Origin: a bacterium
GTDB taxonomy: Bacteria; Verrucomicrobiota; Verrucomicrobiia; Limisphaerales; UBA11358
DNA: 6,947 nucleotides
Direction: 5' to 3'
Assembly (NCBI GenBank): GCA_021781185.1
Contig: JAJXXI010000391.1
Coordinates: forward strand, 1 to 6,947
Below the pieces are notes generated by a model. It did not search any database, had not been told where the DNA came from, and saw only the letters and a program-made list of their open reading frames with translations. Positions 1 through 6,733 of this stretch are shown here, in pieces. The position numbers and the translations under genes are program-made. Numbering within the stretch: the first letter of the stretch is position 1; each line of letters starts with the position of its first letter.

Positions 1-501
1 CATGTCGCCGCTGAAGAGCAGGTCATGCTGCGCGCTGTAGAATCCGCAGTGCCCCAGCGTGTGGCCGGGCAGATGGACCGCCTGCAATCCTCCCCAGAAA
101 GGCAGGTGCTGCCCGTCGTGGAGCGGTTCATCCACCAACGCCGGTTGATAACGGAAGACCCGGCGGCCGGCGGCTTCCAGACGGCCGCACCAGCGGTTGA
201 TTCCCTGATACGGGTAAACGCCGTTGATATGCGCCTGTTCATTCGGATGGGCAAAAATCTTCGCCCCGGTCCACCGTTTGAGCCGGGCCAGGTTGCCGGC
301 ATGATCAAGATGCCCGTGGGTCAGTAAAATGGCCGCCAGCGATTCCGGCGCCAGTCCCAGCCGCCGAAACAGGCGGCGGATGAAAATCATTTCTCCGCCA
401 AGGCCGGTGTCAATCATCACGCTGCGCCCGCCGTCATGCAGCAGGAAACAACACCCCATGAGGCCGCGGATGGAATACAGGTTGGCGGGGATCGTTTGCA
501 C
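1..501 (-). CDS. Metallo-beta-lactamase-fold hydrolase, C-terminal part missing (runs off the left edge)
   Basis: The 167 visible residues belong to a probable cytoplasmic metal-dependent hydrolase of the glyoxalase II/beta-lactamase-like superfamily. The first strands end in the glycine-rich turn MIDTGLGG (residues 29-36). The metal-binding signature THGHLDH lies at residues 61-67 (His62, His64, Asp66, His67). The third metal-site His is His146 in LPGHTLGH, and SGDM at 164-167 supplies the bridging Asp166. All ligands visible so far are intact, so the enzyme is probably active; the last ligand and C-terminus lie outside the window. No ATG is available before the first core strand, because an in-frame TAA sits at 513-511. 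GTG at 501 is therefore the best start; ATG at 459 would cut into the fold. No Shine-Dalgarno is visible. The gene lies downstream of DUF554 on the same strand, with a 105-bp gap after the small ORF. The substrate cannot be told. Confidence 0.9.
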   Translation of the reverse strand, partial: MQTIPANLYSIRGLMGCCFLLHDGGRSVMIDTGLGGEMIFIRRLFRRLGLAPESLAAILLTHGHLDHAGNLARLKRWTGAKIFAHPNEQAHINGVYPYQGINRWCGRLEAAGRRVFRYQPALVDEPLHDGQHLPFWGGLQAVHLPGHTLGHCGFYSAQHDLLFSGDM

Positions 502-528
502 GCGCCATGCTTAGCAGATCACCGGCGC

Positions 529-548
529 ATTCGATCATTCAAAAATTC
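529..548. repeat. Three ATTC words at exact 8-bp spacing upstream of the hydrolase gene
   Basis: ATTC occurs at 529-532, 537-540 and 545-548, each separated by four bases. Read in the gene direction this is three GAAT words, 28-47 bases upstream of the GTG start at 501. The spacing would place the words on a regular helical pitch of just under one turn, and the first TTGAAT could pass for a weak -35 element. No convincing -10 follows at the right distance. It may be a regulatory site or chance in an AT-rich spacer. Confidence 0.25.
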
Positions 549-572
549 ACTGGTGCCGGAAAGAAATTCGAT

Positions 573-582
573 GCCTGCAGGC
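573..582. repeat. Ten-bp perfect palindrome in the spacer between small ORF and hydrolase
   Basis: GCCTGCAGGC is a perfect ungapped palindrome in the 105-bp non-coding spacer 502-606. It lies about 70 bases upstream of the hydrolase start. No run of T follows it on either strand, so it is not a standard terminator. The rest of this spacer shows nothing recognisable beyond the ATTC words. A chance palindrome is plausible at this GC content. Confidence 0.2.
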
Positions 583-606
583 CGGAGACAGGCGGCGCTC
601 CCCGTT

Positions 607-702
607 TCAATGCTGCCAACTGCGCGCGTAATTGAAGAGCCAAAGCATGGCCACAAAGACCACCACCAAGATGGTGGTAAACAGGATGGTGAAAAACCGC
701 AT
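607..702 (-). CDS. Possible 31-residue single-pass membrane protein
   Basis: A short ORF from ATG at 702 to TGA at 609-607 encodes 31 residues. It begins MRFFTILFTTILVVV, continues through a hydrophobic stretch to about residue 24, and ends in the polar tail NYARSWQH. One uninterrupted transmembrane helix with an Arg near each end is the composition of a genuine small membrane protein. It lies on the same strand as DUF554, 91 bp after that gene's stop, and 105 bp before the hydrolase. It could therefore be co-transcribed with both. There is no Shine-Dalgarno before the ATG. An in-frame GTG at 741 would extend it to 44 residues with a basic N-terminal extension, also without a ribosome site. 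No family is recognised. The argument rests on composition and position alone, and chance is a real alternative. Confidence 0.4.
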   Translation of the reverse strand: MRFFTILFTTILVVVFVAMLWLFNYARSWQH

Positions 703-793
703 TTGTTTTTGATGCGGCGATGGGGACCGTTTCCGACTCACGGCGGGAAACTATGGCACGGTAACACCCTTTTCAATAACTAAAGCAAAACAA

Positions 794-1516
794 TCACAGC
801 AGCAGCCGCGTCAGCAGTGGGGCGAACAACAAGGCGGGCAGGTAATTCGCCAGCTCCACCCGGCGCACCTCCAGGATCACCAGGGTCATGGCGCAAATGA
901 TCAGGCCGGCGGTGATGCCAACGGAGTTCAACAGCGCCGGCGCGGCGAGCAGCGGCAGGGCGAATGCCCGCACGCCGGCGGCCACGCCGTTGAGCAGCAG
1001 AAAAACCGGCAGGGCGGCCAGCGCCACCGGCCAGCGAAACATCTTGATGAAGCGGGTCATCGCCAGTCCGTCCATCAGTGCCTTGAGGGCGAGCGGGAAA
1101 AAATAACCGTTCAACCCGTCGGTCACGGCCCCGATGAACCCCAGCGGCGCGGCGCAAAACAGCAGCGTGGCCGCCAAAAAACCGTCCGTCGGTTTCTGGC
1201 CGGACTGATTCGCAGCTCCGGCGAGCAACCCGGAGGCATGGCGTCCGACGCGGTTGGAAAGCTTTTGCAGCCCCAGCAGTTTGCCCAGCAGGTTGCCGAG
1301 AATCATCGCGAGCAGGGCAATGAAAAGCTGCTTGATCACGCTGAACGCGCCGCCGCCAAGATGGAGCCAGGCCAGATGCAGGCCGCACAGCGCCGTGAGC
1401 GCCCCGAGCGCGGATTTGGCGGAGTTTTGGGAGCGGGCCGACAACGGGTTCCGGCGCGCCAGGCCGAAGAGTGCGCCGAGCAGAATGCCGAGGGCGTTGA
1501 GAATAGGACCGATCAT
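794..1516 (-). CDS. DUF554 family inner-membrane protein (YqgA/YdfK-like)
   Basis: This 240-residue, highly hydrophobic protein has the sequence layout of the DUF554 family, whose function is not established (it is sometimes listed as a possible transporter). It opens with MIGPILNALGILLGALFGL, the family's characteristic first helix. About seven hydrophobic segments follow, with approximate centres at residues 10, 45, 70, 120, 170, 190 and 210. Family-like stretches include GFLAATLLFC (112-121), GAVTDGLNGY (129-138), a KALMDGLA turn (145-152) and the C-terminal ANYLPALLFAPLL (223-235). The length is normal for the family. The reading frame stays open 33 codons upstream to 1615, but those residues are not family-like and run into the divergent gene. 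ATG at 1516 is chosen for that reason. GGTGG directly abuts the ATG, too close for a normal ribosome site. It is the first gene of the leftward group. Confidence 0.85.
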   Translation of the reverse strand: MIGPILNALGILLGALFGLARRNPLSARSQNSAKSALGALTALCGLHLAWLHLGGGAFSVIKQLFIALLAMILGNLLGKLLGLQKLSNRVGRHASGLLAGAANQSGQKPTDGFLAATLLFCAAPLGFIGAVTDGLNGYFFPLALKALMDGLAMTRFIKMFRWPVALAALPVFLLLNGVAAGVRAFALPLLAAPALLNSVGITAGLIICAMTLVILEVRRVELANYLPALLFAPLLTRLLL

Positions 1517-1601
1517 CCACCGATTGTGCCGCGCCCGCGATCTGATGAAAACGAAGAAAAGTTTCTTTTCGCAGGCCTGCGTTCTAAAATCCGCCCGCCA
1601 A
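1517..1601. promoter_or_regulatory. Divergent promoter region between DUF554 and the permease
   Basis: These 85 bp separate two gene starts pointing away from each other, so promoters for both directions should lie here. A hairpin-capable repeat, GAAAAG-TTT-CTTTTC (1556-1570), abuts a 12-bp perfect palindrome CGCAGGCCTGCG (1570-1581). TAAAAT at 1585-1590 matches the -10 consensus at five of six positions, but no good -35 stands before it. A start from it would leave a leader of only a few bases before the permease ATG at 1602. Neither direction has a usual Shine-Dalgarno. The palindrome would suit a dimeric repressor, but no regulator gene is present in the window. Confidence 0.4.
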
Positions 1602-2885
1602 ATGTCCGATGCCAAAAAAATATCACCGTGGAGCTGGGTGCCCTCGCTCTACCTCGCGGAAGGCCTGCCTTACGCGCTGACAATGTCGGTGTCGGTCGTG
1701 CTTTTTAAAAACCTCGGCGTGGCCAATCCCGCCATCACCTTCTGGGTCGGCTGGCTGGGTTTGCCGTGGGTGCTCAAGCCGCTCTGGAGCCCCGTAGTGG
1801 ACCTGCTCGCGACGCGGCGGCGATGGATTTGGGCCATGCAGCTTTTTCTCGGCGCGGCGTTTGCGGGCGTGGCGCTGACACTGCCCACCACGCATTTTTT
1901 CCAACTGACGCTCGCGGTGTTCTGGCTGGTGGCGTTCAGCTCGGCCACGCACGACATCGCGGTGGACGGCTTTTACATGCTGGGGCTGGCCGAGGACGAC
2001 CAGGCTCTTTTCAGCGGCGTGCGCAACACGTTTTACCGCGTGGCCATGATCGCCGCGCAAGGCCAGCTTGTGGTGCTTGCCGGCACCATTCATGAGCACA
2101 CGGGCAGCTTTGCCACGGCCTGGTCGCTGGTGTTCGCGCTGGTGGCGGGCCTGTTTCTGCTGTTCTCGTTGCATCATCGCTGGCGGCTGCCGCGCCCGGT
2201 CAAAGACCTCCCTGGTGGCGGCGAGGCGCGGGTGCATTTTGACCGGAATTTCGCCGGCACGTTCGCCGCCTTCTTCCGCAAGCCGCAAATTGGCGTGATG
2301 ATCGCCTTCCTACTGCTCTACCGTTTTGGCGAGGCGCAGTTGCTGAATGTGGCCAAGCTGTTCCTGCTCGACCCGCACAGCCGGGGCGGGCTGGCCCTGA
2401 CGGACGATCAATTCGGCTGGATTTACGGGCACGTCGGGGTGGGCGCGCTGCTGGGCGGCGGGTTGCTGGGCGGCTACGTGGTGTCGCGGCGCGGCTTGAA
2501 ATTCTGGCTGTGGCCGATGCTGCTGGCGATCCATCTGCCGGACGCGGTGTTCATCTGGCTGGCCTATGCGAAGCCGGAGAATCTTTTTACCATCGGCGCG
2601 GGCGTGGGCGTGGAACAGTTCGGCTACGGATTTGGCTTCACGGCGTTCATGCTTTACATGCTCCGCATGGCACGCGGCGTTCACGCGACGGCGCACTATG
2701 CGCTCTGCACGGGGTTCATGGCGCTGGGCATGATGGTGCCGGGCATGTGGAGCGGCTGGCTACAGGAACAACTGGGCTACAAAACTTTTTTTGTCTGGGT
2801 CATTCTGGCGACCGTTCCCAGCTTTCTCATCGCCCTGAAAATTCCGCTGGAAGCAGAATTCGGAAGGAGACCAAGCGAATCATGA
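1602..2885 (+). CDS. AmpG-like major facilitator superfamily permease
   Basis: This 427-residue polytopic inner-membrane protein looks like the AmpG branch of the major facilitator superfamily. That branch contains importers of anhydro-muropeptides (GlcNAc-anhMurNAc peptides) for cell-wall recycling. Evidence in order: helix 1 with SLYLAEGLPYAL (15-26); the loop-2 signature LPWVLKPLWSPVVD (54-67); SSATHDIAVDGFYM (113-126), matching the AmpG-type DIAVDA motif; VEQFGYGFGFTAFMLYML (337-354); and TAHYALCTGFMALG (363-376) leading into GMWSGWLQEQLGY. About 12 membrane segments fit the fold. The frame is open back to 1254, but that part overlaps the DUF554 gene antisense and is not permease-like. 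ATG at 1602 gives a standard short N-terminus; ATG at 1545 would add 19 residues. The permease form resembles those found near glycoside hydrolases in Bacteroidota, so the substrate may be another glycan fragment. Its stop overlaps the next gene's start. Confidence 0.85.
   Translation: MSDAKKISPWSWVPSLYLAEGLPYALTMSVSVVLFKNLGVANPAITFWVGWLGLPWVLKPLWSPVVDLLATRRRWIWAMQLFLGAAFAGVALTLPTTHFFQLTLAVFWLVAFSSATHDIAVDGFYMLGLAEDDQALFSGVRNTFYRVAMIAAQGQLVVLAGTIHEHTGSFATAWSLVFALVAGLFLLFSLHHRWRLPRPVKDLPGGGEARVHFDRNFAGTFAAFFRKPQIGVMIAFLLLYRFGEAQLLNVAKLFLLDPHSRGGLALTDDQFGWIYGHVGVGALLGGGLLGGYVVSRRGLKFWLWPMLLAIHLPDAVFIWLAYAKPENLFTIGAGVGVEQFGYGFGFTAFMLYMLRMARGVHATAHYALCTGFMALGMMVPGMWSGWLQEQLGYKTFFVWVILATVPSFLIALKIPLEAEFGRRPSES
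2862..2869 (+). promoter_or_regulatory. Shine-Dalgarno-like sequence for the first GT-C-like gene
   Basis: GGAAGGAG lies inside the end of the permease gene, 12 bases before the ATG at 2882. It is the only strong purine-rich ribosome site before any gene here. It supports the start at 2882 over the in-frame upstream codons, which run back to 2510 inside the permease gene. The spacing is somewhat long. Together with the ATGA stop/start overlap it suggests translational coupling. Confidence 0.55.
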
Positions 2886-4867
2886 CTTGGCAGACTCTAT
2901 TCCCCAAAATCCGTCTGGCAGGCTCATGGCTGCTGTCAGTCAGCGCGATTTTTTATGTCTTCTCACTGTTTTTTCCATGGATATCCGGGCCGCCGATCAG
3001 TATAGACGCTTCGTGGGAAATGGCCTTGCACGCGGCTTGGCAACAACACCTGCAATTTGGTCGGGACATCATTTTCACGTTCGGCCCGTGGGGATTCCTG
3101 TTTGGGGGATATGCTCCGCAAACCTTTCCACTGAGTGCGTTCCTGTGGGAAATGCTGGCCGGTGTGTTTTGGTGGGCGGGCTGGCGGGTGGCCGGGCATT
3201 TTTCCAGCCACAAGTTGGTGTCGTGGCTTTGGTTCATGGGCTTCGCGGGGGTCGCGGGAATCCGGATTGAGCAGAGCTTTGATGTGCGAATGACCGGGTG
3301 GGTGCTTCTGCTGTTGTTTCTGCATTTCTTCGTGGAGAAAAGCCCGCTTAGCGCCCGCCAGATCGTCATGGTGATCGCCTCGGGAATGCTGGCGCTGGTC
3401 AAGTTCACCGGATTTATCGAAATCTCCGTGGTGGTTGCGGTTATTGCGGCGGACAACCTGGTTCGGCAGCGGCGTTTTCCCTGGATTGTCCCGTTGTTTG
3501 CGGGGAGTGTTTTGCTGTTCTGGATTCTGGCCGGACAAAATGTGAGCCTGCTGTGGCCGTTTCTCCATTATTCGTGGCTGCTGACCAGCGGTTACACCCA
3601 GGCCATGATGTGGACTGCGCCTGGAGAAGGCGCCAATGCCGCCGGCATGGTGCTGGCGATGGCGGTGCTGCTCGCCTTGACAGGCTACACGGCCTGGACA
3701 CAACGCCGGCGTTTCGGGTTGTTGCCCCTGGCCGGCTTGGGCGCAATCTTGTTCCTCATCTTCAAACACGGTCATGTGCGATACGACTCGGTCCATGAAA
3801 TCACGACGGCGCTGGAACTTCTGCTGGTGGCACTGGCATGTCTGGCCGTGACCTGGCCGGCGCTACGAAAGGAAAAATGGCGGGTGGGGTATGTCAGTCT
3901 GGCCTGCTTGGCCGGTGTTTATCTTTTTTGTTCCTCGGCATTCCATCAAGCCTACACGGAAGAGCATTTAGCCGACGAGCATTTGTGGGTTGATTTCGCC
4001 TGGACGTTGAACCGGGAGAATTTAACCGCGCCGTTAAAGTTGCTTCGCGATCCCGCACATCTACAGAATGTCCATGCGGAATATCTTGCTGAAATCCGCA
4101 GGCTTCATCCGCTGCCTTCGCTCAAGGGCAGCGTGGATGTCTATCCCTGGAGACAAGCGGTGCTTCTGGCGCACGGTTTTCAATATGATCCCCGACCCGT
4201 CATTCAAAGCTACTCCGCCTATACGCCGGAATTGCTGAAATTAAACGCCCTCCATCTGCAAGGCGGCCACGCCCCGGACAACATATTATTCGATATAGAC
4301 CCGCAAAACGGGAATTATCCCTCGCTGGAAGACGGTCTTTCATGGCCCGAATTGCTGACCCGATACGATCTCACAGGCACGGCGGATGGGTTTGTTATTC
4401 TGAAACATGCTCCCCAACCCAGAGCGTATCATTTGACCCTCATGACGAACGCGCTGGTTCGGTTGGGCGGATCCCTGACCATTGCCACCCATCAAGGACC
4501 GGTTTGGGCCACGGTGGAAATTCGTCCCACGCTTTGGGGAAAGGTGGTTTCCACATTTTACAAACCAAAGCTTTTGGTGCTGGTTGTCTCCCTGAATGAC
4601 GGCGAACGGCTTTATTTCAATCTGGTCCCCGGCATGGCGCGAGCGGGGTTCTTGTTATCACCGTTGATCAGCCAAACCGATTCCTTTGCCTCGCTGGCAT
4701 CCGACGGCGGCGGGCATGAGCTGGCCGGGTTGCAGGTGACCTCCGCCACCATCCTTCCCGCCACCCAAACCGGCTCGCTGCCTGATTATCAATCACCCGT
4801 GCGCTGGCGGCTTTATCACCTGGATTTCCCGCTTCAAAAAATTGCCCCCAAGGCGCCCGCAAGATGA
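2882..4867 (+). CDS. GT-C-like multi-pass membrane protein with large C-terminal domain, function unknown
   Basis: This 661-residue protein is shaped like a GT-C glycosyltransferase, an integral membrane enzyme using lipid-linked sugars on the outer face of the inner membrane. Helix 1 (about 13-34) is followed by a loop with IDASWEMALHAAW (41-53) and FGRDIIFTFGPWGFL (59-73). Asp42 or Asp62 would be candidates for the first-loop acidic residue of that fold. About ten more helices run to residue 352. HGHVRYDSVH (296-305) lies in a later loop. Residues 353-661 form a soluble, probably periplasmic domain with IQSYSAYTPELLKLNALH (441-458), APDNILFDIDP (464-474) and a short hydrophobic stretch at 564-570. 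I recall this layout from uncharacterised proteins of many bacteria, but no named family can be assigned. The start overlaps the permease stop by four bases (ATGA), so the two are probably co-translated. The enzymatic role is inference; a transporter or ligase-like role is possible. Confidence 0.75.
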   Translation: MTWQTLFPKIRLAGSWLLSVSAIFYVFSLFFPWISGPPISIDASWEMALHAAWQQHLQFGRDIIFTFGPWGFLFGGYAPQTFPLSAFLWEMLAGVFWWAGWRVAGHFSSHKLVSWLWFMGFAGVAGIRIEQSFDVRMTGWVLLLLFLHFFVEKSPLSARQIVMVIASGMLALVKFTGFIEISVVVAVIAADNLVRQRRFPWIVPLFAGSVLLFWILAGQNVSLLWPFLHYSWLLTSGYTQAMMWTAPGEGANAAGMVLAMAVLLALTGYTAWTQRRRFGLLPLAGLGAILFLIFKHGHVRYDSVHEITTALELLLVALACLAVTWPALRKEKWRVGYVSLACLAGVYLFCSSAFHQAYTEEHLADEHLWVDFAWTLNRENLTAPLKLLRDPAHLQNVHAEYLAEIRRLHPLPSLKGSVDVYPWRQAVLLAHGFQYDPRPVIQSYSAYTPELLKLNALHLQGGHAPDNILFDIDPQNGNYPSLEDGLSWPELLTRYDLTGTADGFVILKHAPQPRAYHLTLMTNALVRLGGSLTIATHQGPVWATVEIRPTLWGKVVSTFYKPKLLVLVVSLNDGERLYFNLVPGMARAGFLLSPLISQTDSFASLASDGGGHELAGLQVTSATILPATQTGSLPDYQSPVRWRLYHLDFPLQKIAPKAPAR

Positions 4868-4908
4868 AATGAACCGTCCTGTGTGAAATCTGTAAACCCT
4901 TCAATGGA

Positions 4909-6690
4909 ATGACCAGCCGGGCTGCCAGACGCGCGTTGATGCAATGGCTGGTTTTCAGCTTATGCCTGCTGCCGCCGGCCGTGCTGGCGGTATTGCTGTG
5001 GCGCAACTCAGTGAACGTGCCGTATTGGGACGAATGGGATAAGGACATCGCCGGGCTGTTTGTAAAAAGCGCCGATGGTCGGCTGGGCTTCGGGGATTTC
5101 TGGGCGCAGCACAACGAAAGCCGGCTGGTTTTGCCCCGCCTGATCTTTCTGCTGCTGGGGGGGATGACGCACTGGAATGTCAGCGTTGAAGTGGCCTTCA
5201 CTTTTTTGCTGGCCGGCGTGGTGGCCGCCGCCGTGTTCTGGCTGGGCCGAAAAGCCTTTGCCGGCCGGCCGGTGACGCGGTGGACGGTTTTTTTTATTTC
5301 CAGCCTGTTGATCTTCTCACCGTCGCAATACGAGGCGTGGCTGTGGGGCATGGAGATGATCCTCTTCATGCCGCTGGTCTGCATTCTTGGAGGACTGGTG
5401 GTGCAGCAGTCGGCGTTGCGTGAGCAAACGAAGCTGGTTCTCTGCGCCATCCTCGCCTTTGCCGGCACCTTCACTTTCAGCAACGGCCTGCTGGTGTGGC
5501 TGGTCCTGTTCCCGGGGTTGTTCCTGGCCGAAGGCTGGACCGGTTTGCGCAAAAGAAGCCAGGCGGCGCTGGGCTGGCTGCTGGGCTTTGCCGGAACGGC
5601 CACGGTGTATTTTTACAACTACCAATTTCCACCGTCCGCAGGGATCGGGCATCTGCTGCGGACCAATCCCCGGTCGGTTTTCGAATACCTGCTGGCCTTT
5701 CTTGGCGGGTCGTTGGTGGATCGCAACGCGGCGAGCGCGGTGGTGACGGCGGCCAGTATCGGCTTGGGGCTGCTCGTTCTGTTTGCCGCCAGTTGCGTCT
5801 GGGTTGTCCGCCGTTGGAACGACCGTGAATGGATGCGTCTGGCCTGGCCGTGGCTGGCGCTCGGCAGCTACGGAATTTTGAGCGCGATGCTGGCCACCAT
5901 CGGCCGGGCCGGTTTCGGGGCGGAACAGGCGACCACCTCGCGCTATGCCATTTTCGGCATCTGTCTGATCGTGGCTTTGGTCCATTTGTTGCCGCTGTCC
6001 TGGTTGCGTCAACCGGTCGGGGATAAAACGGCTGGGAAGGGAAACGCGTTCGGCACGGGCGGGCTGGCAGCGCTGGCGGGGGGCTTGGTGCTGCTGTATG
6101 CCCAGGCTTTCCCGCCGGCGGTGGTGAACATGATGGTCTTCCGGCTGAGCCTGCTGCAGGCGAAAAGCTGCCTGAAATTTATTGATGTGCTGCCGCCACA
6201 GCCGGCGATCACGAAGTGCTTATACCGCAGCCAGCCGGAATTGAAATTCATGGCGGATGCCCTGAATCAAAGGGGCGTGTTGGATTTCAAACTGTATGAA
6301 ACCCCGAAACTGGCCGCGTTTAAAGTGAACCCGGAGCCGGCCGATCATCCCGTGGGCAGCATGGAGAGTTGTCAGGTGAACCACGGCGACTTGCTGCTCG
6401 CCGGCTGGGCGCTTTCCACTACGCGCCGGGCGGCGGCGGATTGTGTGGTGTTCACCTATGAAAGCCCGGGGCTCCAGCCGAGAATTTTTGGGCTGATGGA
6501 TCAGCGGCGGGTCCGGCTGGACCTGGTTGCCGCCAAGCGAAACCAGGCTTATCTGCTGGCCGGCTGGGAAAAGAGCGTCCGCCTGGCGGATTTGCCGCGC
6601 GGCTCGCTGGTGATCAAAGCGTGGTCCTATGACGTGCGAAATGACCGCCTCACGCCCCTGGCCAACGCCGCCAGAGTGGAAAACAAATGA
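4909..6690 (+). CDS. Second GT-C-like multi-pass membrane protein with C-terminal accessory domain
   Basis: This 593-residue protein has a first membrane helix (about 12-31) followed by VPYWDEWDKD (37-46). That acidic first-loop motif is typical of GT-C-like proteins, with Asp41, Glu42 or Asp44 as candidate catalytic or metal residues. QHNESRLVLPRLIFL (67-81), QYEAWLWGMEM (140-150) and GRAGFGAEQATTSRYAIF (332-349) follow. These resemble motifs I recall in an uncharacterised bacterial membrane family. About 10-11 helices end near residue 410. The rest is a soluble domain, probably periplasmic, with two LLAGW repeats (496-500 and 549-553) and cysteines at 421, 437, 488 and 512. Sequence similarity to the preceding protein is not evident beyond overall shape. 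The gap is 41 bp. The start is the only ATG after an upstream in-frame stop at 4870 that keeps helix 1 with a basic N-terminus, but it has no ribosome site. Function is inferred from shape only. Confidence 0.75.
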   Translation: MTSRAARRALMQWLVFSLCLLPPAVLAVLLWRNSVNVPYWDEWDKDIAGLFVKSADGRLGFGDFWAQHNESRLVLPRLIFLLLGGMTHWNVSVEVAFTFLLAGVVAAAVFWLGRKAFAGRPVTRWTVFFISSLLIFSPSQYEAWLWGMEMILFMPLVCILGGLVVQQSALREQTKLVLCAILAFAGTFTFSNGLLVWLVLFPGLFLAEGWTGLRKRSQAALGWLLGFAGTATVYFYNYQFPPSAGIGHLLRTNPRSVFEYLLAFLGGSLVDRNAASAVVTAASIGLGLLVLFAASCVWVVRRWNDREWMRLAWPWLALGSYGILSAMLATIGRAGFGAEQATTSRYAIFGICLIVALVHLLPLSWLRQPVGDKTAGKGNAFGTGGLAALAGGLVLLYAQAFPPAVVNMMVFRLSLLQAKSCLKFIDVLPPQPAITKCLYRSQPELKFMADALNQRGVLDFKLYETPKLAAFKVNPEPADHPVGSMESCQVNHGDLLLAGWALSTTRRAAADCVVFTYESPGLQPRIFGLMDQRRVRLDLVAAKRNQAYLLAGWEKSVRLADLPRGSLVIKAWSYDVRNDRLTPLANAARVENK

Positions 6691-6733
6691 ATTGAAAAAG
6701 GTTGCTTTGAACGCCCCGGCCTTTCCAGAATCC

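Noticed and set aside
729..751. GTTTCC / GGAAAC inverted repeat between DUF554 and the small ORF, considered as a terminator
   Set aside because: The stem is six bases with an 11-base loop and no T run follows on the minus strand. It does not look like an intrinsic terminator; the rest of 703-793 shows nothing recognisable.
436..783. Plus-strand ORF of 115 codons across the left spacer
   Set aside because: It begins antisense to the hydrolase, then crosses non-coding spacer and the small ORF. The product is His/Arg/Pro-rich with no pattern.
1254..1601. Upstream in-frame extension of the permease gene (116 codons)
   Set aside because: It runs antisense over the DUF554 N-terminus, has no membrane character and is not part of any permease N-terminus. 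Start moved to 1602.
1623..2288. Minus-strand ORF of 221 codons inside the permease gene
   Set aside because: Arg, His and Gln-rich translation with no fold signal, opposite a gene with clear family motifs.
2510..2881. Upstream in-frame extension of the first GT-C-like gene
   Set aside because: It lies wholly inside the permease gene in another frame and reads as Gly/His/Arg-rich shadow. A ribosome site and the first membrane helix favour 2882.
5261..5272. CCGGCCGGCCGG palindrome
   Set aside because: It is inside a coding region and explained by the codons for Ala-Gly-Arg-Pro in GC-rich DNA; no reason to read it as a site.
4668..5603. Long minus-strand ORF (311 codons) across the junction of the two GT-C-like genes
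   Set aside because: Its product is low-complexity, rich in Ser, Thr, Arg and Pro, with no domain or membrane pattern. It lies antisense to two well-supported genes and crosses their spacer; it is a GC-driven shadow.
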